From contig QPFY01000002.1 of assembly GCA_003665825.1 (NCBI GenBank), positions 248,001 to 312,000 on the forward strand: 64,000 nucleotides of DNA, written 5' to 3'. This DNA comes from Microbotryum silenes-acaulis (Eukaryota; Basidiomycota; Microbotryomycetes; Microbotryales; Microbotryaceae). The position numbers and the translations under genes are program-made. Below, one piece after another: positions 12,417 through 26,344 of the stretch (position 1 is its first letter; each line of letters starts with the position of its first letter). The notes below the pieces were generated by a model. It was given only the letters and a program-made list of their open reading frames with translations, made no database searches and was not told the origin of the DNA.

Positions 12417-12769
12417 TGCTGCGTGTTTGGTGACAGAGGAAAAGACTCTCGAGTCCGTTTCTCCTCCTCTTCCTCAGTCCGTTCGATGCGCGATGGCGTG
12501 ACCAGGAGAAGGAACCGAGACGTGCGAGCGCCCGGTATCGGTGCTAGACACAAAAACGCGTGACCTAGCGTGACCTCTGACCGGCTGATGGGGCAAGAGC
12601 CAGAAGAGGGGGAAGAGGAGCAACTTGGCCTGCGATCCGCGCCGCTCGTGCGTCGCATCCTTTTCTTTCCTTTTTTATTATTAATGATGCCGGGTTGCTA
12701 ACCGGGAATGTTTATTAATCGGCAATTGCCGGAACGCCCCGCCTGGGCGGTTGATAACGCCTCCGTCGC
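12417..12769. other. Upstream flank of CET1 with target duplication of the DNA transposon
   Basis: No gene is seen. A GT-rich stretch (12360-12400) overlaps the CET1 5' end. The left copy of the 8-bp duplication TCCGTCGC is at 12762-12769, directly before the transposon. Confidence 0.55.
12762..12769. repeat. Left target-site duplication (8 bp)
   Basis: TCCGTCGC, identical to 13200-13207, directly adjoining the inverted repeat of the 430-bp element. Confidence 0.9.
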
Positions 12770-13199
12770 CAAGGGTCCGCATTAGATCAGATCACCGCCA
12801 GATCTGATCTGATCTGATTTGATTTTTTCTGATTCTGCCTTACTTGATCTGATCTTGATCTGATCTGAGCAGATCAATTTGATCTGAGACATGAAATTGC
12901 CTAATTTGGCACAGAGAGACTTCTACATGTCTACATGTTGAAATTCTCATCTTCTTCCTCCACAACCTCATCCTCATCCTCATCCTCATCCTCATCATCC
13001 TCCAAAGTGATCACCTTGCTAAGCCGCCGCTTTTTGGAGGTGCTTCCCGCTTTTATGAGTGGATGCAATTGGCATTTTAAATCACAATGGCACCATTAGG
13101 TACCGCCTACTTTTGGATTTTTTTTCCTCGAGGCTTGATTGATCTGAACTTGATCTGCCAACCCCCGTCAGATCAGATCTGATCTAATGCGGACCCTTG
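12770..13199. mobile_element. Non-autonomous hAT-like DNA transposon (MITE), 430 bp
   Basis: The left end reads CAAGGGTCCGCATTAGATCA and the right end (13176-13199) is its exact inverse; identity extends through at least 24 bp. The element is flanked by a perfect 8-bp direct repeat, TCCGTCGC, at 12762-12769 and 13200-13207. An 8-bp duplication and CA(A)GGG-type ends are typical of the hAT superfamily. Next to both ends, GATCTGATCT-type motifs are clustered, as expected for subterminal transposase-binding repeats. No transposase is encoded. On the minus strand about 50 codons (roughly 13083-12932) read KKRR followed by an Asp/Glu run, possibly a remnant of the parental protein. It sits between divergently transcribed CET1 and the RPAP3-like gene, so it may alter their shared promoter region. 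Confidence 0.9.
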
Positions 13200-13207
13200 T
13201 CCGTCGC
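13200..13207. repeat. Right target-site duplication (8 bp)
   Basis: TCCGTCGC, identical to 12762-12769, directly following the right inverted repeat. Confidence 0.9.
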
Positions 13208-13561
13208 TCTACATTGTACAAGAACGCCTCGACCTGCACTCGATCGGTCCTTGTGGCGCAGATGAGGTGGCGGGGTTTGTAAGAAACTCATGTGGAAAGC
13301 GGAGATATCCTGGTCCATTGCGAACCGAAAATGTGCCCCACGAGCCTGCGTTTCCTGGGATGGTCACGTGCACGCTAATGGCGGACCGAGTTTGCTAGAC
13401 TTGCAGCGCGAAGCTGTAACTTATTACTAACGCTGCTCTGGAGAGCCAATCAGCGCCAATACTAGATTTCACTTCGGCATCTGTAATCCGCAATTGCACA
13501 GTCCGATCTCCTCTCTCTCTTCTTCCTTCCCCCCACTCACCGGCTGTGCGAAGATCAAGCC

Positions 13562-15259
13562 ATGTCGAAAGCAGCCGAGGTGTCCAAAGACAAGGTCAGT
13601 CATTCCCAGCTCGACGACATCGTTCATCAGCTCTGGTGCTGACAGCCTGTCCTCCTCACAGGGCAACCTCGCTTTCCGACAAGCCAACTATCCCCTCGCC
13701 CTCGCGCACTACACCACCTCGATCCAACTGGACCCCTCTTCGTACCTCTACCCTTTGAATCGATCACTCGTGCACCTCAAGCTGAACGAATGGAGACAAG
13801 CTGAGAAGGATGCGACGGTCGCTTTGGAATTGGATCCGGTCGAGGCGAGCAAGAAGGCGTACTACAGGAGGGCTTTGGCGAGGAAAGGGATGGCAAAGTA
13901 CAAGTTGGCGATCAAAGGTATGTTCAGGCGAGACGTGGCGGCCATGCCATTGCTACGAGAGCTATGGCGATCGGTAGAGCAGCGCTGACTTGTCCAGGCT
14001 GCGATCTGCTCACCCCACTTGTACTTGTGGATGGAGAATAGACCTCGAGCAAGCCAAGGAGGCGGGAGCAGAGCCAAAAGACATCGACCAAGAGCTCAGC
14101 GACATCAACAAGCTACTCCAAGACAGCGGTGCTCAAACGACGCAACATGAACTGCCCTTACCCCCACCGCCGATCCCAAACAAGCTGCCTGCCACGCCGT
14201 CCGTGAGTCGCATACTCCTACCACTTGGACCCTCGAAATTGCGCAATCTGATGGTCGGGCCGAGGACGCTCACAGGAGCTCCCGATGACACCTTCTTCGA
14301 CATCGTCGGTAGAGGAACCTACGTCTGAACCCCCACCACCCCCACCGCCCGCTCAACCCTTCGGATCGAGCAAATCCGCTGCTCCTTCCAAAGATCGACT
14401 CAAAGCAGCCCTCGCACCCCGACCTACGTCTTCAACGAAGAAGGAGAAAAAGAGTGTCCCTACTCTCAGTTCCGAGACCAAGACGACGAAGCCGAAGCCC
14501 CCGGGGGATCTGATGACAGCCGTTTCGACGAGATCCTTGACGCGACCGAATGCAGGCGCGGCCAATGGTGGATCGGACAAAACGACACCGTCTTCATTCG
14601 CTGCAAAGAAGCAAGAACGCACAAGTCGATTTGCTTCTTCGGCACCTGTCAAGGCTTCGTCCAAGACGGCACCCAACGCAGTTCCTCCCCCACCACCGGC
14701 ACCCGCACCCACAGCGGCACCTCCCGCAGCGACGGAAACAGTAGCGCCGACCCCACCGCTGGTCGAGTCGCTTCCCAAACCACCTACGAGCACGTCGGCC
14801 ATTCCTCTAGTCCCACATTGGACACCCATACCACCTTCCAAACCCCTTCAACTCGCAAGCCCGCAACCCCTCCCTCACACCCCTCTCTATAAACCCCCTC
14901 CATCCTCATCCACCTTCGAACAAACCCTCTCTTCCCCGTCTCTAACCCCTTCAGACCGCCTCACCTACCTCCGTTCAATCCCTCCTTCCACACTTCCAAC
15001 CCTCCTCAAAGGAGGTGCTCTCACTCCCGATCTTCTGACCCTCATCATCCAAGCCCTTGCATCCTCCTCCATTGCCGAAACGAACATCGAACCCGACGTC
15101 GATGGCTGGTTACTCAACTTCGTGCATCATCTCGCCAAAGTTGATAGGTTCGATATGAATGTCATGTTCTTGGAGGAGGCGGAGAGGGAGTTAGTGAGGG
15201 GGGTCTTTGATAGGGCTGAGAGGGGATTGAGAATCAGTAAGGGGAGATGGGGGCTTTGA
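13562..15259 (+). CDS. TPR co-chaperone with RPAP3 C-terminal domain (RPAP3/Spag1-like)
   Basis: Likely the R2TP-complex adaptor that brings Hsp90/Hsp70 to RNA polymerases, PIKKs and snoRNPs. Four exons (13562-13594, 13662-13917, 14042-14202, 14276-15259) give 477 residues. After 11 residues comes one three-repeat TPR domain (about residues 12-115: GNLAFRQANYPLALAHYTTS, YPLNRSLVHLKLNEWRQAEKD, KAYYRRALARKGMAKYKLAI). A long Pro/Ser/Thr/Lys-rich linker follows. The C-terminal about 100 residues (from FEQTLSSPSLTPSDRLTYL to FLEEAERELVRGVF) match the RPAP3_C fold, including the conserved VDRFDM and FLEEAE segments. Human RPAP3 has two TPR domains; a single one suits a fungal or Spag1-like arrangement. 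It is transcribed away from CET1, with the small transposon in the shared 1.1-kb upstream region. Confidence 0.88.
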
Positions 15260-15525
15260 AGAGGATGGATGGGGAGAACAGGGAAAAGTATCGCATGTTG
15301 TATTCGCATCGAAATAAGGACGTGCTTTAGTAATCAGTCTGCATAGAGCGAACACGCCATCGAGCTTTTTCCGAAGTACAAGCACGTGCTACCGTCGATG
15401 AAACTGGGGAATCGGAGTACGTTTGCTCGACAAAACTAGCAAACGCATTCACGACTATAAATACGTCTTCGCAACAGGCACCTCTCACACCTCCCTATGA
15501 GTCAATCTTGTACTACCTATCAGTT

Positions 15526-17247
15526 TCATTCCCTACCCGCATACCCCTCCGAATCATCCTCTTCCCCAACCTCGGGTCTCCTCAATTCGTCCTTGAAAGC
15601 CCTAGTAATGATCTCCGCATCGACGGGGGATAATAAACCGACCACGGTCGGGTCTTGCATCTTTCTGTTCCCCGGACCTCCCCTTACTGCTTGATAGTCT
15701 TGATTAGAGGTGAAGGATCGGGGGCGGGAAATCAGAGATCTCCGCGGAGCTTTTGTCGCTATCGAGGTCGTGATAGGGGTGAGACTCGACGTGCCGCCCG
15801 ACCGGTTCCCTTCTACCATTTGCCCTCCCTCACATTCGTTCAGTAAACTCGGTGTACGCTCCCCGCTATCCTCCTTCCCTTCTTCATCCTTATCCTCAGT
15901 TCCACTTCTTGAAAACCCCTCCCTAGTCCCCCGTCTTCGCCGCTTCCGAACCAGACCTAGAATGACCAACAACAGTACGATCAAGACGCCCAAGCTGACG
16001 ATAAGGGCGATTGCCCAGGAGGGTAGGGCGAGGGAAGGGCCGGGGTAAGGTTGTTGGAGGTTGTTGGAGGTGGAGGTGGGGGAGGTGGATTTAGGGTGAA
16101 AGGAGAGAGAGGTGAGGTTGGGGGAGGCGCCGGCGGCAGAGACGGCAGAGGCGGAGGCGGAGGCGGCGGAGGCAGATGCCGAGAGGGAGGATAAGAAATA
16201 AATCAGGGTTGAAGGGGCTGCTGTCTCTGTTTCATAAAATCAACGATCTTTCGTCAGTCCGAGTGATGCCAAGTGAGTGGACGGTTTCGAATCTTGCCAA
16301 GAGCCAACTCACGAACGGCCCTAAAAGTCCGCTGATGCGTCTCCCCCCCATTCAACTTCGTCCCATTGCTCACCACCACAAAGTAATACCTCCAAGTCTG
16401 ATTCGTGCCCTCAACCCAACTCGTCTGATTCACAGGCCACCAATCATCATCCGGACGAATCGCAAACATTCCTCGCGCAGTCTCGATACCAAGGTAGGAG
16501 GTGGCGAGCGTTTCCGAATCGGCTCGGTAGAGGTAAGCGTCGATCCCTCCGGAACCGATGAAGAGGGGGTATTGGGCGTTGAAGATCACTTTCGACCAGA
16601 CGGATTGAACGAGGGTCGTGTTGGATTCAGGGTAGCAGGTTAAGATTGAGTTGTCGACGTAGTTGCAGTCCGGATCTGCAGAGCGGCCAAAGCGAAAGAA
16701 CAGGGAGTGGATAGTATTTTATCAGCGAGGGGTCACTGTCTCTGTAGAGATGGAGAGACTTACACCCTTCGGCATAAGGAAGGCGTTTCCAGAGATCGAA
16801 ATTCGCTTCGGTCGAACCCGTACTTCGTTTCCTCCGGTTAGGCTCCGTCAGAGAGGGCGAGACTTTGGTCGAGTCTGAGCCCCTCTCCGGTTGTCCAGGG
16901 ACGACTTCATCCTGGTCTAGTTGGGATAGACGCTCATTACGATTCCATTCGTCGTTGTCCGATTTTTCTCGCTCTTGTTGTTGATCTCGACTACCCAGCT
17001 CGAAGTTCCCTTGCGCCAGGGCCCGTGCACGAACGACGTCCGCGACGACGTCTATGCCAACGCCAAGCGGCGGCGGTTGGAATTGGAAGCGCCGACGAGC
17101 GCCCTGAGGACTTGCTACGGCAGGAGGTGGGGTGGGAGTAGGATGTAGCGCTGGAGGTTCAGCCGTTGGTGGTGATGGGGTTGTTGGTGCTGGAAAGATG
17201 TTTGGGAAATGTGAGGTGGAGCGAATATCCCGCGATGGCGTGGCCAT
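15526..17247 (-). CDS. Single-pass membrane protein with glycosylated ectodomain, function unknown
   Basis: I do not recognise the family. Three exons (16764-17247, 16313-16675, 15526-16226) join in frame to 515 residues. The N-terminal about 160 residues are Pro/Ser/Gln-rich and basic. A central block (about 160-285: PDCNYVDNS, NAQYPLFIGSGGIDAYLYR, WRYYFVVVSNGTKLNGGETH) carries several N-x-S/T sites, so it is probably lumenal or extracellular. A Ser/Ala/Thr-rich stalk leads to one strong membrane span (SWAIALIVSLGVLIVLLLVIL), a KRRRR stop-transfer signal, and an acidic/Ser-rich cytosolic tail. No signal peptide is visible at the chosen ATG, which conflicts with the topology. Either a 5' exon is missing from this model or the span acts as the signal. 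It converges with the RPAP3-like gene, 266 bp away. Confidence 0.7.
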
Positions 17248-18039
17248 GGTTGGACACCCGTCGTCGATGTATGCAGGGGGAGGATCGACTCGGAGGGTGC
17301 GAGCGGTCTTCGGTGGCTCCTAGATGCTCATCAACGAGCTGTTGTCAGAAGGAGTGACGGTCTGACCTGGCGGTCGACGGGTGAAGATAATGGGACTCAG
17401 AAATGACGATTTGTGCTCAGATCATGGGTTCGGAAGAGAGCACTGTTGCGCAAGAAAGAAGGGGTCGTGTTGAAGGGCGAACTGCGATGAACGAAGTGAG
17501 GCGATGCGGCCGTTACCGAGACGGTACCTGCGCACTCTCGGGGTCCGGCTAACGTGGTCAATCGACCGATTAAAAAGTCGCGATTCGCTACGGATGAGGG
17601 AAGGACCGAGCTAAATCACATCGCGTATCTGTTCTTTGGGTGACGCGGAACATTGTGATCTCAAAGCAGTGGACGCCTTCGAGAAAGCACCTGTCGAAGT
17701 AGGTGGGGTTCTTGAAGAATGCAGTGACGCTGCGGTGCGTATATTACACCGAGACTTTTTTTTCAAGATACACCTGCCCCGAAAGTTGGAAAGATGGCTT
17801 CTCGGGCCCTAGACATCAACTCGATAAATTTGCAGCCCTCCAATGCCGACCGGGCGGCGGGCTACAAGGTGCATGCACGGCGAGAGACGGCGAGTAACGT
17901 CGTCGTCCGAGTAACGTCGTCGTCACTGCCAGCAGCTGCCAGCCAGCGAGCCGCTCCGCCCAGCCTGCAGAACGACCGGCGACCGCTCGCTCTTGCGCTG
18001 GTTCCTGTGTCGCACCACATCCCTCCATCCCGACCCAAT
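17248..18039. other. Divergent promoter region of the membrane-protein gene and VMA2
   Basis: No gene is seen. A 16-bp motif GAGTAACGTCGTCGTC occurs twice with one base between (17892-17907, 17909-17924), about 120-150 bp upstream of the V-ATPase start, and could be a paired regulator site. The missing signal-peptide exon of the membrane-protein gene, if it exists, would lie here. Confidence 0.5.
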
Positions 18040-20940
<2,901 letters not shown>

Positions 20941-21304
20941 GCAACTTTCGAAGTTTGGAAGTATGTTTTGTGTGTTTGCGTTGATGGTGTGAAGTGGGGA
21001 CCGAATTAGATGTGTGGCCGGCGTTTCCCTTTACTCGAAGACGACCTTTCCTCCGTTTGGCCTTCTTTTTCCCGTATCCTGTTCTTTTTCTTTCGCTTTG
21101 TCATCCGAGCTGTGTTTTCTTTCTTGTTTGTCCGATTGGAGCTCTTGCACTTCCCTTGCATTTGGAGAGACATGGGCTGTCACGACGCCGAGCTTGGCTG
21201 GGCGTTCGTTTTGAGCTCGGACCGCTCGTTCTGACTTTCGCACCCACTTCGCAGTAGTCGATCGTCTCCTCCTTCTCGAGCTCTCGTCCCCTCGGACGCG
21301 AACC
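20941..21304. other. VMA2 3' flank / RPC11 5' flank
   Basis: 364 bp between two plus-strand genes. It is T-rich around 21060-21120 (ttcttttt-type runs). No additional ORF with a recognisable domain is present; open frames on both strands are unsupported. Confidence 0.5.
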
Positions 21305-22067
21305 ATGATTTTGTAAGCTCCCTTCCCACAAACCGCACAACGCTCTTGGAACATGGCAATCTGATACCAGTTTGCCGCAACTCTCCCGACAGCTGCAATT
21401 ACTGCGCCAACCTCTTGGTCGTCATCGACTCGGGAGCGGGCAACAAATGGGCGTGCAAGACCTGTCCTTACGAGTACCCGATCAAGAAGAGTGTCAGTCA
21501 AAAGGTCCTGGAAGGAGGCGAACTGAAGACCGTCCTGATACTGACCACTAGTCGAGTTAACTTGGGGGCAGTATCGCGAGCGGGAGTTCCTGACCAGGAA
21601 AGAGGTCGATGATGTGCTCGGTGGGGAGGATAGTTGGAAGAATGTTGATTCGACAGCATGTACGTCTTTGCCCTGGCTGTGGTTGAACACGTGCGAAATT
21701 CATCCCAAGATGAAGCTGACATTCCCTCCCCTCCCCCTTTTCTTCTTCCTCAGACGATTGCCCGAAAGAATGCGGCGCCAACCGAGCGTTCTATATGCAG
21801 ATCCAAATCCGATCCGCGGATGAACCTTCAAGTCAGTCCTTCTTTCTACAGTGTTGGTGACAAAGACCCTCGCCGATCGAAAACTGACGTGTTGACTCGG
21901 TGATTTTCGGTTTCGTAACAAACAGCTACTTTCTATCGGTGAGTGCCTTGCTTCCGACTCCGAAGAGGTCCTCCCCGAGCACTACTGACTTTCGACCCCG
22001 TTTCCTCCTACTCCTTTCCGAAAGGTGTACAAACGCGAAATGTGCATTCCAATGGCGTGAGAACTGA
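21305..22067 (+). CDS. RPC11: DNA-directed RNA polymerase III subunit Rpc11 (POLR3K)
   Basis: Small zinc-binding Pol III subunit needed for RNA cleavage, termination and reinitiation. Six exons (21305-21312, 21393-21492, 21572-21659, 21754-21831, 21926-21938, 22025-22067) join to 109 residues; the yeast protein has 110. The N-terminal zinc ribbon reads MIFCNYCANLLVV with the second pair in CKTCPYEYP. The linker FLTRKEVDDVLGGEDSWKNV follows. The C-terminal TFIIS-like ribbon contains CPKECG, QIQIRSADEPSTTFYR and CTNAKC. The acidic RSADEP hairpin that acts in RNA cleavage is intact. The first exon codes only eight bases and exon five only thirteen, so automatic gene finders could miss this gene. 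None of its exons is long enough to stand out as an ORF. Confidence 0.95.
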
Positions 22068-22454
22068 GTTTCGTTCCTTCGCCAAGAACGGTTTCGAACG
22101 CCTCGAGGATATCTGGTCCGTGGGTGGGGAGGTGTCTGATGAGTTGAGGGTCTCCTCTTCGTATGTCTTCCTCTATGTTGTAAAAACGAACCTTTCGCTT
22201 GAGTTTTCCGGAGGCAGTGCATTCGTGGACCAATTTTCGCACCTCGAACGTGCTGCGCGAAGTTCTCTGTCTCGGCCCCACTACTTCGAACACCAGAAGG
22301 CCCCTAAGCGAGGGGACCGATCCCGAAGAAAAGATCAAATTTACTAGTCGTATACAGTTTTGCAGTTGTAGCGAACACGTAAATAGGTACAGCATACTAT
22401 GAACCAAGGATGTCAAGACATGAAAGATAGTCTCAAACCCCCTTTTTATGTGGC
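22068..22454. other. Convergent 3' flanks of RPC11 and the Cys-rich gene
   Basis: 387 bp between two stop codons on opposite strands. A 158-codon minus-strand ORF crosses this region and the last RPC11 exons, but it lacks domains and is treated as a shadow. No repeats or RNA genes are seen. Confidence 0.5.
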
Positions 22455-25400
22455 TCATGATCGCGGTGGTGCTCCTCCTCCTCCCCCACTAGCATTGCCA
22501 CCGGCACTCGAACCAGCACTCGTACTCGTGATCCGACGGGTGTTGGTGACGAGCCAATCGTCGTTGTCGGTGATGCGCTTGACGTAACAGGTCCAATACT
22601 TGAGCACTGGGGAGGAGCAGGTGGGTCCAGAGTGTGAGTGGGAAGACGGGGCTTGGGTAGGCAGGGGCTAGCTAGAACTCACGGTCGTTGGACAACCACA
22701 CTTGTCGATAAGGTGAGAAATGCTTCTCATCGGCATCGGGATAGGTGACCAGATCTGTTGTCCACGGGTATGCAGCACCAGAGTCAGCGATTAGATCATC
22801 TTCTCGGCGATGACTTGTTCGCGAGGGGGAGGCTCACATTCTTCGAGCGTAACGAATCCTCGCTTCGCATCAGGTCGATTCATGACGCGTGACTCGCGCT
22901 TCTCAAAGTCTGTGGTCAGAAGAAAACTTGAACGTCAAAACCTGTACAGCGATTCGCCGACCGCACACCACCACCACCTTTACTCACGCAACGTCCAAGC
23001 GTGCTTGAGTAGGGGCAACAAGGGTTCGTTCTGCCTCCCGCGCACGGTGTTGATCGACGCGATGTCGTTTTGAATATGGCGGAAAAGCGAATGCATCAAC
23101 CTCGACGTCGCGTCGTAGCCTTCTCCGGTACCGGTCGGCATCGTCACGGTGATGTAACAGGAGCCGAGCAAGAGCTGCGGCGTTGAGAAAAAAGAAGGAA
23201 GCGATGAGTAGACCGAATTGTGCATTAGGTTGGAAGAATGAACCCACATCTTGCTCCGCAAGTACGAAGCCTGCAGGGGTCCTCCCATTCGCAGTCAAAC
23301 TGGGCGTGTTCGCACCACGACTCTCCTCACCCTTGGATCGAGGTTTCCTCGCCGTCATCCACCGCAATGCCAGGTAGCGCCGTGTCGATGTGGTCGGCTC
23401 GATGTTCTGTACGACAGGGCGATGGAAGGTCGTCAACGATCCGATCGGGTGTCCAAGATTATGCTACTCACCTCTCGAATCGCCTGTTCAAAGATCCTGC
23501 AAATCGAAGTCGCAACCGAATCACGTCAGCCAGCGAATCGAAACGAGTCAAGAGCTGCGCTGAGAAACAGACTCACGGCCACGAATCCGTAGCCAGCAAT
23601 AAGACCTGCTCGAACGTGGACGCGAGCGGAGCCGCGCTCTCCATCATGTCGGGGACGGCGAGCGTGCCGAGAACGTGGAGCATATAGAGCTCGCGGCACA
23701 TGGCGACCAAGTCCGGGAGCTGATCGGGCGGAAGGGACGTGATGGGCCAAACGTCACTTTTAGAAGAACGCCACGCAACACAGGTACCTAGGTCAATTTA
23801 TATTGCGTGGAGGCGGTCATTCTGAATGATGGACTTACTACGACATCTCACTGAGGCTACCCTGCCGAGCGTGAGAGAGCTGACAGGTTCGTCGTCCACC
23901 AGGGAAGAGTTCTCGTGCTCGCCAACGTCCGACACTGCTCGATCCGAATCAACACACGGGTCAGCTATGCTCACACACAAGACGCCGATGCCAATGCATA
24001 GAACACTCACCCTTTAGTGCCACCGCCACCACCGCAATCGGAACAACGACGATACTTTTCCGAGCAACTAGCGCATGCGACCTCGGGTGTGTACTCGACC
24101 TCAGTTCCCGGCGGTGCATCCCTGAGCACGCACGTCAACTCGCCACTCCCAATATCACGTCGACAAATGTCACACGTCAACAGGTTCTCCTCGCCCTTGG
24201 CTCGTTTCTTCGACGCCGAAGTCGGCGCCGGATGAGGAGCCGATCGATGCTGCGCAGATCCAGTCGGTGACGCTCCGTGGTTCGGTGATCGTCCCAGCGT
24301 GAGGCTTTCGAGTCGATCCACGGCTGCGGAGAGCGTGTCGGCGTATGTCGCTTCGGGTTCACGGTTCGCTGACGAAAGCTTGCTTCGGGTCGATACAGGT
24401 ACGCAGCCCAGGCAATAGTACACTCCCTTCGGGACGACCTGATCTTTAGCCTTGTCGATCGACGTACCGCGCAGAGACAGTTTGCCGATCGGCTCCGCGC
24501 ACATTTGACACGACACCGGCAACTCAAGACAGGGGCGTGCTGATCCAGGCTGCGTCGATTTCTTGACCGCGATCGCCTTAATACCCGGAATCATGGAAGG
24601 GACCAGATTCCCGGGGGACGCCGCGAGGTTCTTGCTTGCTCTTTCCGCTGCCGCAAGTTCTTCCCTGATCTTTCTCCGTTCAGCCGCAACGACGAGCACA
24701 ACCGCCGACGGGGAACTCGCCGCTTCCGATGTCGTTGCTGACCCACTCGAGCCTGGAGCACTGCCAGGCGTCATTGGCGGGGTCGAGATCAAGCGACTAT
24801 CGCAGGAGCCCGACTTTGAACTGTGGGTTCCGGCGGTACTGGTGGGCAGAGCGTTGTGGGCAAAAGTGAACGCGTGCGACGACGAGTAGATGGCCGGGTT
24901 CAAGTTCCCGGTGGGTGGTCCATGCCACGAAGATTCGGAGGTATTGGAAGTACCAAGTACCCCACGGGAAAGTGAAACGGGAGAGGCGGAGCGGAGCGGA
25001 ATCGGACCTCCCTGAGGAGGAGCGCTGAGAGGCGCTGACGGGTTCCTACTAGAGTCGTACGCTCCTTCGAGCGGCACCGGATGCGATGTCCCGTTCGGAC
25101 GAAGCTCGCCGTTTGATTGGGGGAGGTAGGATTGATCAAGTGCGGACAGCGACGAAGAATGGTAACCGTCATCCGTTGGAGCCGCTGATGGAGCGTCATA
25201 CTCGTGAGGGAGGTAGTAGTGGCCCGTGTGTTGCAAGTGAGGCTGATGTTGCACCTGGAGTTGAGCCGGGTCGGCGGCCAGGGCCCATTCTCCAGATGCC
25301 GAGTAGGATGGATATTGCGAAGAATGATTGGAATCCCGGCTGGTCAAAGAGGAGCGCGAGACTACCAGATATTCATAGCGCATCCGAGGGGGTCAGCCAT

Positions 25401-26344
25401 TTGCTCGAAGCGCCTTGTATGTCGGGTCATGAGCACTCACCTGAACCGGCAAATGCGGGGTAGTCGTGGTACTGCCATTCACTCTGATAAGGCGCATAAG
25501 GACCCAGATCTGATACCACTGTATGCACAGGAGCTTCGAATGGTGTCGAGCCGACAGAGTTCCTTGGGGTAAATGCTGATTGCAAATGCATGGCTCCGGG
25601 CCACTGCTCTTGCCGCTGCTGTTTGTGTGGGCGATGAAGAGGAGGCTCTTGCTGCTGAGACTGCTGCGAGGCGGACCAATCCGGTCCGTGGTGGTTATCG
25701 TTCAATGCTAATTGGGTATGAGAGTTGTCGAACGAGTGCTCGACGGGGTATTGTGGTCGAAATGGATCGTGTTGGTACGGATACGTGTCGGCCGAAGGGT
25801 AAGAGTCCGAGGTCGAGTTCGGTCGGTGGTGAGCGTCATATGCGAGAAGCTGATACGGATCCGGTGTCCCGTCCGAATAGCTTGCACTGGAGCTTACGTC
25901 CTGGTACGCGGTACCCACATGTTGGCAGTTAGATGGAATGGACTCAGAAAGGCGCGAGGTCGACGCGAGTCTCCTGTCGTGCCTAGGTTGGGTCGTCGAC
26001 GCTAAGAGCCGTGGATCTGCCACCGCCGACAGGCCCGACGCGGGATACGATGCATACGACTGATCGATGAGGTTGGTTACATTGTACCCAGGCTCGATGT
26101 GTGCACCCCAAGACCCGGAAGCTCCAGCGTAGGCGTTCGGCTGCAGATGTTGCTGGGCCTGATGCGCTTGGATCTGGTATCGCATGTCGGCTTGCCGCGG
26201 TGAGGACCTGCACTGCATGGCGGCGCCCGTGGAGAAGTCGAAGCCATGGCGGCCCGAGTCGTCGTCGCGTGGGGGGCCCGAGGTGGCGCTCATAACTTCA
26301 ACGCAGTGCACGCACGCCGAGGAGGTATCCTGTAAGGTCTCCAA
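22455..26344 (-). CDS. Cysteine-rich basidiomycete protein of unknown function
   Basis: About a thousand residues in many exons. The first exon (about 25430-26344) and the start of the second are Gln/His/Ser/Tyr-rich, like disordered activation regions. The large second exon (24007 to about 25360) ends in a zinc-binding part with five CxxC-type pairs (CQMC, CLGC, CDIC, CASC, CSDC). A short exon near 23845-23942 encodes GRWRARELFPGGRRTC followed by LSHARQG. Further exons give LVAMCRELYMLHVLGTLAVP, IFEQAIRE, and YITVTMPTGTGEGYDATSRL. The last parts are KRGFVTLEE, KHFSPYRQVW, and YWTCYVKRITDNDDWL before a Gly/Ser-rich tail ending at 22455. From memory, the GRWR...ELFP...LSH block and the following segments recur in uncharacterised mushroom proteins; I know no assigned function. 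Exact borders of the middle exons (22.6-23.8 kb) are uncertain. Confidence 0.72.

Noticed and set aside
21982..22458. 158-codon minus-strand ORF between RPC11 and the Cys-rich gene
   Set aside because: It overlaps the last exons of RPC11 antisense and continues past the stop of the Cys-rich gene in another frame; no recognisable domain.
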